This document shows positions 1 to 5,855 of a stretch of 5,879 nucleotides of DNA, piece by piece. The stretch's first letter is position 1; each line of letters opens with the position of its first letter. The notes under the pieces are model-generated. The model did no database searches, had not been told where the DNA came from, and was given only the letters and a program-made list of their open reading frames with translations. This DNA is from an uncultured Pseudomonadota bacterium (lineage in GTDB: Bacteria; Pseudomonadota; Gammaproteobacteria; Burkholderiales; SG8-41). The DNA lies in NCBI GenBank assembly GCA_946885605.1, contig CAMPGR010000178.1:1-5879 (forward strand), in the 5' to 3' direction. A program made the position numbers and the translations under genes.

Positions 1-96
1 ACCACCGGGGGAAACTCTTCACCACCGGGGAGAGGGAAACTTTTCACCACCGGGGAGAGGGAAACTTTTCACCACCGGGGGAAACTCTTCACCACA
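1..96. repeat. Short tandem-repeat tract, two unit lengths in A-B-B-A order, open at the left edge
   Basis: Four head-to-tail units start with ACCACCGGGG. Unit A (1-20 and 71-90) is 20 bases and ends GAAACTCTTC. Unit B (21-45 and 46-70) is 25 bases, has an extra AGAGG after the shared core, and ends GAAACTTTTC. The two A copies are identical to each other and so are the two B copies. A fifth partial unit (91-96, ACCACA) decays into the end of the oxygenase gene. There are no unique spacers between units, so this is not a CRISPR array, and the mixed 20/25 period is not a codon-based repeat. The tract starts at base 1, so the full copy number is unknown. It may be a variable-number repeat or part of a dispersed intergenic family. 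No function can be assigned. Confidence 0.93.
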
Positions 97-733
97 GCGG
101 CCGGCTCAGGTTTTCCGTAAACCCCGAGAACATGATGTTGAAGCTCACGCTCACCCGCTCCTCATCACCCGCATTCGCATCCACGGAGTGCTGGAGGTAT
201 GCCGGGAAGAGGAGCAGCGTTCCGTTCGTAATGTTCACCACCACCTGATCGGTATTTTCGGCGGTGAGCTGCGTCACTGGGGGCCGGATGATGCCGGCCT
301 GACTCCTCGGGTCGTGGAAATTGATGGTATCCGCCCCGGGAAAGGTGCGTACATAGTAAGCGCCGCTCAGGAAATTGTTGGGATGGCTGTGCGTCCGGTG
401 CGCGGCGCCCTTCGCCAGCACATTGGCCCAGCAGCCGGTGATCTCGAAGTCGCCATATCCAACGCGCAGGAACTGCAGCACACTCCTCGCCGCCCGGTCG
501 ATGCAGGAGACGAGTTCGCCGAATTCCTCGCGCCGGTGCAGCGTCTGCTCCGACTGCCATCCTTCGCCGGCCGCAAGCGGCGGCAAGCCGCGCCGCAGTT
601 CCGCAAGCGCGCCGAGGATGCGGGCGTCGATCGCCCCGTGCCACTGCACCTCGAGCTGCAGCTTCCAGACCAGCGTCGGGAACATTGCTATCACATCCGA
701 CGACGCGAGCCATGGGCCGCTGACCTTGGCCAT
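89..733 (-). CDS. Putative 2-oxoglutarate/Fe(II)-dependent oxygenase (2OG-FeII_Oxy_5 / TIGR02466-like)
   Basis: The 214-residue protein matches the pattern of the small 2OG-FeII_Oxy_5 family. An FPTLVW motif lies near the N-terminus (residues 18-23), followed by THSHP (114-118) running into SGAYYV, then FHDPR (139-143), FPAYLQHSV (176-184) and ERVSVSFN (192-199). From the family pattern, His115 or His117, Asp141 and His182 are candidate iron ligands, and Arg193 a candidate 2-oxoglutarate carboxylate ligand. Length is normal for the family, whose substrates are largely unknown. There is no signal peptide, so it is probably cytosolic. I chose the ATG at 733, which has a weak GGA upstream. An in-frame GTG at 745 adds four residues, and an ATG at 685 would start just before FPTLVW. 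The gene lies 110 bases downstream of prpD on the same strand and could be co-transcribed. Its TGA stop (89-91) lies at the edge of the tandem-repeat tract. Confidence 0.85.
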   Translation of the reverse strand: MAKVSGPWLASSDVIAMFPTLVWKLQLEVQWHGAIDARILGALAELRRGLPPLAAGEGWQSEQTLHRREEFGELVSCIDRAARSVLQFLRVGYGDFEITGCWANVLAKGAAHRTHSHPNNFLSGAYYVRTFPGADTINFHDPRSQAGIIRPPVTQLTAENTDQVVVNITNGTLLLFPAYLQHSVDANAGDEERVSVSFNIMFSGFTENLSRPLW

Positions 734-843
734 GAGCCGTTCCACGCGACGGAGCCCGGGTAACCGGAAACGGGCCCGCCGGTGATTCCGATTACATCAC
801 TTTATCCCGGGCGACGCCAACCACCCGCGCGAACGGTTCCGGG

Positions 844-2283
844 TTACGGGACGAGCAGGTCGACAAACCCGTTGACGGGCATCGCCTCCAGGCGCTTCTG
901 ATCGAGGCAGACCTTCAGTATGCAGTCGCGCTGCTTCGCGGCGAACACGCGCGCGACGTTCTTCTCGAACTTGTCCATCAGCACCGGCACGCCCTCCTTC
1001 CGGCGGCGGCGATGCCCCAGGGGATATTCGACCACAGAGAGCGGCGCTTTCTTGCCGTCCTTGAAATAGACCTGGATCGAGTTCGCGTTGGAGCGCTTGG
1101 CGGGATCGTGGTAGTCCTTCTCGAATTGCGCCGATTCGGAGAGCCGCATCTTCGCCCGCAGCCTGTCGATCCGGGGGTCCGCCGCGATGTGATCCTCGTA
1201 GTGCTCCGCGGTCATCGTTCCGAAGATCATGCCGATCGCGATCATGTATTGCATGCAGTGGTCGCGGTCCGCCGGGTTGTAGAGCGGCCCGGTCTTGTCG
1301 AGTATCACCATCGAGGAGTTGTGGCACAGCACTTCGATGCGCTCGATGTCCTCCAGGCGATCCTTCACGGTCGGGTGCAGCTTGATCGCCGCCTCCACCG
1401 CGCTCTGTCCGTGGAACGCCGTGGGATAGGGAATCTTGAAGAGCGTGTTCTCCATGACGTAGCTCCCGAGCGGGCGCTGGAACGTGAAGGGCTCGCCCTT
1501 GAACAGCACCTCGTAGAAGCCCCAGCGCTTCGCCGTAAGCGCGGCCGGGTATCCCATCTCGCCCTTGACCGCCATGAGCGCGAGGCGCACGCCCCGGCTC
1601 GCGGCGTCGCCGGCCGCCCACGACTTGCGCGAGCCGGTGTTGGGCTTGCGGCGAAATGCCGCGAGCGCGTGTCCGTCGAGCCACGCGTTCGACACCGCGT
1701 TCACGATCTCCTCCCGCGTTGCGCCCAGCATGCGTGCTGCGACCGCCGTGACGGCGATTTTCACGAGAATGGTGTGGTCGAGGCCCACACTCGTGAAACC
1801 GTTCTCGATCGCCAGCCCGCCCATCACTTCGTACGCCTTGATTCCCGCCTCCAGCACGTCGCGGACCAACAGCGGCTCTTTGCCCTGCGTGAGACGCGTA
1901 CGCGAGAGCCAGTCGGCCACTGGCAGTATGCCGCCATACGTGTCGGACGGATGGATGACGGTCGCACCGTAGAACGCATCGTTGAAATCGAGCCAGCGGA
2001 AGAGCGCGCCGGAATTGAGCGCCGCGCGCTCCGGATCGAGCACATAGCTCGTGCCCGGCACGCGCGCGCCGTTCGGCACCACAGTGCCCGGCACGATGGG
2101 CCCGAGGAGCTTGGTGCACGCGGGATACGCGAGCGCCTCCAATCCGCAGCCCAGCGTGTCGATCAGCGTGAGCCGCGCAGTCTCCCAGGCGAGCTTGCTG
2201 CGGATGGTATAGCGGTCGACGTAATCGGCGATCTGGACGAGGACTTTGTCGGGCGCGGGACGAACATTGGTTTCGGATGCCAT
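844..2283 (-). CDS. prpD: 2-methylcitrate dehydratase, MmgE/PrpD family
   Basis: PrpD dehydrates 2-methylcitrate to 2-methyl-cis-aconitate in the cytosolic methylcitrate cycle, which disposes of propionyl-CoA. The 479-residue product is close to the length of E. coli PrpD (483, from memory) and shares long blocks with it: RWLDFND (96-102), HPSD and GGIL (111-120), KSWAAGDA, GEMGYP, FQRP then GSYVMEN, NPADRDHC then QYM, DYHDP, VEYP then GH followed by an Arg run, and MPVN near the C-terminus. The eight residues between RWLDFND and HPSD (AFYGATVI) differ from what I recall of the E. coli loop (TWLAAEWG), so this may be a paralogue with a shifted substrate. No prpB, prpC, acnD or prpF is visible nearby. 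The ATG at 2283 gives the canonical N-terminus but has only a poor ribosome-binding site. An upstream terminator and a possible promoter suggest a separate transcription unit. Confidence 0.92.
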   Translation of the reverse strand: MASETNVRPAPDKVLVQIADYVDRYTIRSKLAWETARLTLIDTLGCGLEALAYPACTKLLGPIVPGTVVPNGARVPGTSYVLDPERAALNSGALFRWLDFNDAFYGATVIHPSDTYGGILPVADWLSRTRLTQGKEPLLVRDVLEAGIKAYEVMGGLAIENGFTSVGLDHTILVKIAVTAVAARMLGATREEIVNAVSNAWLDGHALAAFRRKPNTGSRKSWAAGDAASRGVRLALMAVKGEMGYPAALTAKRWGFYEVLFKGEPFTFQRPLGSYVMENTLFKIPYPTAFHGQSAVEAAIKLHPTVKDRLEDIERIEVLCHNSSMVILDKTGPLYNPADRDHCMQYMIAIGMIFGTMTAEHYEDHIAADPRIDRLRAKMRLSESAQFEKDYHDPAKRSNANSIQVYFKDGKKAPLSVVEYPLGHRRRRKEGVPVLMDKFEKNVARVFAAKQRDCILKVCLDQKRLEAMPVNGFVDLLVP

Positions 2284-2308
2284 GTGATTGTTGTCTTGAG
2301 TTATGGTG

Positions 2309-2335
2309 TCGCGCGTTTTTGCGCCCGCGATTATA
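2309..2335 (-). promoter_or_regulatory. Possible prpD promoter (-10 TATAAT) with adjacent dyad
   Basis: Read leftward, bases 2335-2330 are a perfect TATAAT, in AT-rich sequence that is rare in this GC-rich window. It would start transcription near 2323 and leave a leader of about 40 bases before the prpD ATG. No good -35 box stands 16-18 bases upstream, where the terminator hairpin lies, so an activator may be needed. Just downstream is an inverted repeat, TCGCG (2309-2313) and CGCGA (2326-2330), separated by 12 bases and overlapping the -10 by one base. It could be an operator or an RNA hairpin. The -10 is seen directly; its use is inferred. Confidence 0.4.
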
Positions 2336-2344
2336 TGACAGTAC

Positions 2345-2370
2345 AGAAAAAGAGCTCCCGACCAGGGAGC
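2345..2370 (-). terminator. Rho-independent terminator after the receptor gene
   Basis: On the leftward strand, GCTCCC (2370-2365), a five-base loop (2364-2360) and GGGAGC (2359-2354) form a perfect six-base-pair stem. It is followed by TC and five T residues (2351-2347). It lies about 50 bases past the stop codon of the receptor gene and before the possible prpD promoter. This is the arrangement expected for an intrinsic terminator ending the hydrolase-receptor transcript. The stem is short, so some read-through into prpD is possible. Confidence 0.75.
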
Positions 2371-2420
2371 GCTTCATCCGCCCGCACGGCGAATGCAAAT
2401 TACTGCGAATCCGGCCGTCT

Positions 2421-3395
2421 TTACTCCACCCTGATATTGCCGGCCTTGATGATTTTGGCGTAGCGCGCGATCTCGCGCTTGAAGTTCGCTTCGAGCTCGG
2501 CGGGAGAGCTCGCCACCGGGTCCAGCGCCTCGCGCGCCATGAATTCCTGCAGCTCCTTCGTTTTCAAGGCCTTCGCGATTTCGCCGTTGAGCCGGTCCAC
2601 GATGGCTTTCGGCGTGCCCTTGGGGAGGAACATGGCGTACCAGTTATCCGACTCGAAACCGGGATAAACGGAATTCATGGTCGGCAGGTCGGGGAAAGCG
2701 GACGACTTCTTGGCGGTCGTGACGGCGAGCCCTCTCACCTTGCCCGGCTTCAGCTGGGTCATTGCAACGGGACCTGTAGCGAAAAGCAAGTCCGTTTCAC
2801 CCGCCACCAGCGCGCCCATCGAAGGGCCGCCGCCCTTGTACGGGATGTGCGCCACCTTGAGTCCCGCCATCTGGTTCAGCATCTCCACTGAAAGGTGGCT
2901 GGTGGTCCCCGCGCCATTCGACCCGGCGTTCATCCTGCCGGTCTTCTTTGCAAGGGCGACGAGCTCCTTGACCGACTTCGCCGGTACGCTGGGGTGCACC
3001 ACCAGCACGAGCGGCGTGGACGAAATCCAGCTGACCGGCGCCAGGTCCTTGAGCGGATCGAACTTGATCCGTTTGGCATAGAGCGTCACGTTCACCGACA
3101 GCGAGGCGGTCGTGAAGAGGATGGTGTGCCCGTCCGGCGGGGATTGGACAGCGAGCTCCGCCCCGATCAGCCCGCCGGCTCCCGGCCGGTTGTCCACGAG
3201 GAACGTCTGCTTCAGGCTTTCATTGAAGAACTTGCCCAACAACCGCGCCTGGATGTCGGTACCGCCCCCGGCGCCGAACGGCACGATGATCCGCACCGGT
3301 TTGGTCGGCCAGGCCTGCGCCGTCGCGACGTTCGTCGCGCCCGCCGTGAATGTCGCCGCTGCTGCCAGAAATACCGCTTTGCACTTCAACATCAT
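2421..3395 (-). CDS. Bug/TctC-family tripartite tricarboxylate transporter substrate-binding receptor
   Basis: This is a periplasmic solute receptor of the Bug (TctC) family, which binds organic acids, amides or related small molecules for TTT-type uptake or sensing. The 324-residue length is typical. The N-terminus (1-28) is a Sec signal: charged start, hydrophobic run, and AQA before Trp29 as the likely cleavage site. The mature protein begins WPTKPVRIIVPF and GAGGGTD (29-47), the family hallmark, followed by NRPGAGG (69-75), PPDGHTILFTT (86-96) and HIPYKGGGP (183-191). A strong ribosome-binding site (GAGGAGG, plus-strand bases 3404-3410) lies eight bases from the ATG, which supports this start. 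No TctA or TctB membrane subunits are in the window, as is common for the many orphan Bug receptors of Burkholderiales. The gene lies 82 bases downstream of the hydrolase gene on the same strand and ends before a terminator. The ligand cannot be told from sequence. Confidence 0.93.
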   Translation of the reverse strand: MMLKCKAVFLAAAATFTAGATNVATAQAWPTKPVRIIVPFGAGGGTDIQARLLGKFFNESLKQTFLVDNRPGAGGLIGAELAVQSPPDGHTILFTTASLSVNVTLYAKRIKFDPLKDLAPVSWISSTPLVLVVHPSVPAKSVKELVALAKKTGRMNAGSNGAGTTSHLSVEMLNQMAGLKVAHIPYKGGGPSMGALVAGETDLLFATGPVAMTQLKPGKVRGLAVTTAKKSSAFPDLPTMNSVYPGFESDNWYAMFLPKGTPKAIVDRLNGEIAKALKTKELQEFMAREALDPVASSPAELEANFKREIARYAKIIKAGNIRVE

Positions 3396-3403
3396 GACAA
3401 TTG

Positions 3404-3410
3404 CCTCCTC
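3404..3410 (-). promoter_or_regulatory. Strong ribosome-binding site of the Bug receptor gene
   Basis: The leftward strand reads GAGGAGG, eight bases before the ATG at 3395. It is the strongest Shine-Dalgarno sequence in the window and settles this start. It suggests that the receptor is translated more efficiently than the hydrolase gene on the same presumed transcript. Confidence 0.8.
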
Positions 3411-3477
3411 GTCGCTTCTCGTCTGTCATTCGCTTGCCGCTTCGGTTACTCCCCTGCTGCCGGCTCGTGCTTGGACC

Positions 3478-4401
3478 CTAGCCGCGATAAAGCGGTTCGG
3501 GCTGGGTGAAGAATGAATGCAGGATGTGGTAGACCATAAGGTAGTTGATCTGCTGGAAGCTCGCGTGCGAAATGCCCGGCATCACGGCGAACTGCTTGTC
3601 GGGATTGGGCAGGCGCTTGAAGAACTCCAGCAGGTCGTCGAAGCCGGCAATCCCATCGAACTGGCCGCGCATGATGAGGGCCGGCACCGGGATCTTCCCG
3701 GGATCCACGACGGGGAGTTTCGAGCACATGTCGACGTAGGTGCCGGTCGGCACCGAGTCATCGAGCTTGAGGATCGCGTCTGCGAACGACTCGATCACCT
3801 TCTCCTCTGCGCAGCCCGGGTGGTCGCGGTTGAAGATGCTGTGCACGAAGGCGCGGTCGATGGGACGGCGGTTCTGGCTCCGCCACTGCGGAAGCTTCTT
3901 GCGCCGTTCTTCCAGCGTGGGGCTGCCTTCGCCGGTCCACACAAAGGCATCGAGGGCGAGCCGCTGGACCCGATCGGGATGGCGCTGCGCGAAGAGCGCC
4001 GCCCGCAGCGCGCCCGAAGAAATGCCATAGACCAGAAACTGCTTCACCCCGCGCGCCTTCATGATGTATTCGCTCGCGGCCGCGAGATCGTCGGCGCCGT
4101 TCGCAATGTCGAAATTGATATCGCGATGCTTGTCCGAGCGCCCGTAGCCTTCCATGTCGAAGCACCACGTATCGAAGCCGAGCTGCGCGAAGTAGTCCAT
4201 CGCCGAAGAGTGCGCACGCCCCGGCACCTGCAGGTCGAACGTGGGCTGCGAGGCCATCGAAGAGCCGTGGACGAAGAGGACGGTGCCCTTCTTCCCGGCG
4301 GGCGCGCCGGCATACTTCTCCCACAGGAAGAGCTTGATGTCGCCCTTCCTCGTCCAGTGCTCCTCTCCCCTCACGTACGCTTCGACGCGCGGCTCGCTCA
4401 T
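3478..4401 (-). CDS. Alpha/beta-fold hydrolase
   Basis: This is a 307-residue cytosolic alpha/beta hydrolase with a complete apparent catalytic triad. HGSS (45-48) supplies the oxyanion-hole turn after strand 3. The nucleophile elbow GISSG (126-130) gives Ser128, RGQFDG (245-250) gives the acid Asp249, and GISHA (276-280) gives His279. A segment DMEGYGRSD (82-90) is typical of the esterase, dehalogenase-like and C-C hydrolase branches. The region from about 150 to 220 is probably the lid that sets specificity. There is no signal peptide or lipobox. A Ser nucleophile argues against haloalkane dehalogenase, which uses Asp. The substrate is unknown; the neighbouring acyl-CoA enzymes suggest an ester, amide, lactone or C-C bond whose product enters CoA metabolism. 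The ATG at 4401 has a moderate GGGA upstream. It is probably the first gene of a unit with the receptor gene and is divergent from the flavoprotein gene. Confidence 0.9.
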   Translation of the reverse strand: MSEPRVEAYVRGEEHWTRKGDIKLFLWEKYAGAPAGKKGTVLFVHGSSMASQPTFDLQVPGRAHSSAMDYFAQLGFDTWCFDMEGYGRSDKHRDINFDIANGADDLAAASEYIMKARGVKQFLVYGISSGALRAALFAQRHPDRVQRLALDAFVWTGEGSPTLEERRKKLPQWRSQNRRPIDRAFVHSIFNRDHPGCAEEKVIESFADAILKLDDSVPTGTYVDMCSKLPVVDPGKIPVPALIMRGQFDGIAGFDDLLEFFKRLPNPDKQFAVMPGISHASFQQINYLMVYHILHSFFTQPEPLYRG

Positions 4402-4423
4402 GGCTGTCCCATTTGCTGTGGAC

Positions 4424-4453
4424 TTGGTGGGGAAAAAGCGGGCAGTCTAGAAT
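4424..4453 (+). promoter_or_regulatory. Predicted promoter of the acyl-CoA dehydrogenase-like gene
   Basis: TTGGTG (4424-4429) and TAGAAT (4448-4453) are separated by 18 bases, giving three of six and five of six consensus matches. Transcription would begin near 4460 and leave a leader of about 74 bases that contains an inverted repeat. The weak -35 fits an activator-dependent promoter. The overlap with the opposing -10 implies the two promoters compete. Confidence 0.4.
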
Positions 4454-4472
4454 ACGGCCTACCCAACGTCAA
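4444..4472 (-). promoter_or_regulatory. Predicted promoter of the hydrolase-receptor unit
   Basis: Read leftward, TTGACG (4472-4467) is followed after exactly 17 bases by TAGACT (4449-4444), giving five of six and four of six matches to the sigma-70 -35 and -10 consensus. Transcription would start near 4437, with a leader of about 36 bases before the hydrolase ATG. Its -10 overlaps the -10 proposed for the opposite strand. Confidence 0.55.
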
Positions 4473-4480
4473 TGTCGTGC

Positions 4481-4503
4481 GCACGCGTCTGGCATGCGCG
4501 TGC
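4481..4503. repeat. Inverted repeat in the divergent gap, candidate operator
   Basis: GCACGCG (4481-4487) and CGCGTGC (4497-4503) are perfect inverted arms separated by nine bases. A 10-base palindrome CGTGCGCACG (4476-4485) overlaps the left arm. The element lies in the leader of the flavoprotein gene and just upstream of the hydrolase promoter -35. It could be an operator for a dimeric regulator or an mRNA hairpin. GC-rich sequence makes chance palindromes more likely. Confidence 0.4.
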
Positions 4504-4533
4504 AGCGGCGTCCCGAAGCTCGAAAGGATCCGG

Positions 4534-5700
4534 ATGGATTTCAGAATCAGCAGCGAGCAGCGCGCGTTCGTCGATACCGTGCGCAAGGTCTGTCAGCAGG
4601 AGTTTGCGCCGCGTGCGGTCAAATATCTCGACGGGACGTGGCCGGCGGAGAACATGCAGCGGCTGGCCGAGATCGGGGTGCTCGGGATGGCCGTGCCCCA
4701 GGAGTACGGCGGCTCGGGCCTCGGCATACTGGACACGGTGCTCGTGCTGGAAGAAATCGGCAAAGCATGTTACGTCACCGCCATGGCTGCGCTCGGCGAG
4801 GTGGGCGTGCAGACCCGGATCATCGCAACCTACGCACCCCAAAGCATCAAGGCACGCATTCTTCCGCGCGTGGCGAGCGGCGAAGCGTTTCTCGCGATCT
4901 GCATGACGGAGCCCGACGCGGGCACCGATGTCCCGAATTACCGCACGAACTGCGAGGTGAGGGGCGATCGCGTCGTGCTCAAAGGCGTGAAGACGCTCAT
5001 CAGCCGCGCCGATATCGCAGAAATGTTCGTGGTGTTCACGCGCGTGAACAGCGTGCCGGGCGCCGCCGGCATCGGGTGCGTGCTCGTGCCCGGCGGCGTG
5101 AAAGGCCTGAGCGCCAAAGCGAGCTTTCACACCATGGGCGGCGAGTATCTGTCGGAAGTCGTGTTCGACGATGTCGAGCTGCCCCTCGAAAACCTCGTGA
5201 TCCGCGACAACGGCATGAAGCGGCTGCTCTCCGCTTTCAACACGCAGCGCTGCCTCAATCCCGCGATCTGCCTCGGCCTTGCGGAAGGCGCGCTCGAAGC
5301 CGCGGTGCGCTACATGCGCGAGCGTTCGGCGTTCGGGCGCAAGATTGGCGACTTCCAGGGCTTGCGCTGGAAGGTCTCCGACATGTACATCCAGATCGAG
5401 GCGGCGCGTGGACTCCTCTACCGGGCGGCGGTGAGCGGCGAGCAGTTTCCCGACCCGACGCTCGCTGCGATGGCGAAGATCTATACCAACGAGATGAGCA
5501 TCCGCGTCACATCGGAGGCGATCCAGATCCATGGCGGGTACGGCTTCACCGACGAATTCGCCGTGTCGCGTTTTTTCCGCGGCACCCGTTACGGCAGTCT
5601 TGGCGGCGGCACGACCGAGACGCTGCGCAATCTCGTCGGACGCCGGCTCGTCGAGCAGATGGACCTCGCAAGCGGGATTCTGGGCTTCAACGATTTTTAG
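4534..5700 (+). CDS. Acyl-CoA dehydrogenase-fold flavoprotein lacking the catalytic glutamate (possible desulfinase-like enzyme)
   Basis: The 388-residue protein has the full acyl-CoA dehydrogenase architecture. It has an N-terminal helical domain (about 1-118), a central beta domain opening with the flavin-binding MTEPDAGTD (124-132), and a C-terminal helical domain with RSAFGRKIGDFQ (264-275) and QIHGGYGF (331-338). Family members use FAD to oxidise acyl-CoA to enoyl-CoA and pass electrons to ETF. The usual catalytic Glu is absent at both known sites. The medium-chain site (YEGT in most) reads GGGT, giving Gly358, and the isovaleryl/long-chain site (ER in those) reads QR, giving Gln238. This Gln/Gly pair recalls 3-sulfinopropionyl-CoA desulfinase, so dehydrogenase activity is doubtful. 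The start at ATG 4534 follows AAAGGA with a five-base spacing and gives the standard MDF N-terminus. The frame stays open far upstream, but that part is antisense to the hydrolase. Family membership is sure; the reaction is not. Confidence 0.93.
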   Translation: MDFRISSEQRAFVDTVRKVCQQEFAPRAVKYLDGTWPAENMQRLAEIGVLGMAVPQEYGGSGLGILDTVLVLEEIGKACYVTAMAALGEVGVQTRIIATYAPQSIKARILPRVASGEAFLAICMTEPDAGTDVPNYRTNCEVRGDRVVLKGVKTLISRADIAEMFVVFTRVNSVPGAAGIGCVLVPGGVKGLSAKASFHTMGGEYLSEVVFDDVELPLENLVIRDNGMKRLLSAFNTQRCLNPAICLGLAEGALEAAVRYMRERSAFGRKIGDFQGLRWKVSDMYIQIEAARGLLYRAAVSGEQFPDPTLAAMAKIYTNEMSIRVTSEAIQIHGGYGFTDEFAVSRFFRGTRYGSLGGGTTETLRNLVGRRLVEQMDLASGILGFNDF

Positions 5701-5855
5701 CTCTTCAAGAACAAGTGCGATTCGCTCACTCCAAGGAAAAAGATACTGTGTCTCACGCCATGTCACCCAATACCCTCCTTCGCCAGCTACATCCAACCCC
5801 ATCCCCACCCTGCCCTCCCCTTGAAGGGGAGGGAATCGGAGCGTAATGGAACACG
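5701..5855. other. Non-coding gap after the flavoprotein gene
   Basis: About 155 bases separate the flavoprotein stop from the next likely start. Apart from the palindrome at 5813-5833, I see no promoter, RNA gene or convincing reading frame. Short frames here translate into Pro-rich peptides ending PPLEGEGIGA, a known by-product of the palindromic repeat. Confidence 0.6.
5813..5833. repeat. GC-rich palindrome, intergenic repeat-like hairpin
   Basis: CCCTCCCCT (5813-5821) and AGGGGAGGG (5825-5833) form a perfect nine-base-pair stem with a TGA loop. It sits in a C-rich context (CCCCATCCCCACCCTG just before it) that I recognise as a widespread intergenic palindromic repeat of proteobacteria. 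There is no T tract on the rightward strand, so it is not a standard intrinsic terminator. It could act as an mRNA-stabilising or attenuating hairpin between the flavoprotein gene and the next gene. Confidence 0.7.

Noticed and set aside
1..96. CRISPR array
   Set aside because: Units are contiguous with no unique spacers and are too short.
734..745. GTG at 745 as oxygenase start
   Set aside because: No ribosome-binding site before it, only four extra residues, and the ATG at 733 is preferable; it cannot be fully excluded.
754..845. Weak inverted repeats (GCCCG/CGGGC at 754-775 and CCCGG/CCGGG at 806-843) as a terminator between prpD and the oxygenase gene
   Set aside because: Five-base stems, long loops and no T tract; expected by chance in GC-rich sequence.
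797..2398. 533-codon leftward frame overlapping prpD in another frame
   Set aside because: Out of frame with the strong PrpD match and of shadow composition.
1012..2463. 483-codon rightward open frame opposite prpD
   Set aside because: Arg/Val/His-rich shadow of prpD with no domain; prpD itself is unmistakable.
3478..4401. Haloalkane dehalogenase identity for the hydrolase
   Set aside because: The nucleophile position is Ser128 rather than Asp, so an esterase-like or C-C hydrolase mechanism is more likely.
3517..4533. N-terminal extension of the flavoprotein reading frame, open for 339 codons upstream of 4534
   Set aside because: It runs antisense to the well-supported hydrolase, is Arg/His/Val-rich as expected of a GC-rich shadow frame, and the true start at 4534 has a good ribosome-binding site and a family-typical N-terminus.
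4459..5808. 449-codon leftward open frame opposite the flavoprotein gene
   Set aside because: Low-complexity His/Ala/Arg/Glu composition and no recognisable domain; it mirrors the codon bias of the real gene.
5747..5846. Short rightward frame ending PPLEGEGIGA as a small gene
   Set aside because: The peptide is the translation of the intergenic palindromic repeat and has no start-site support.
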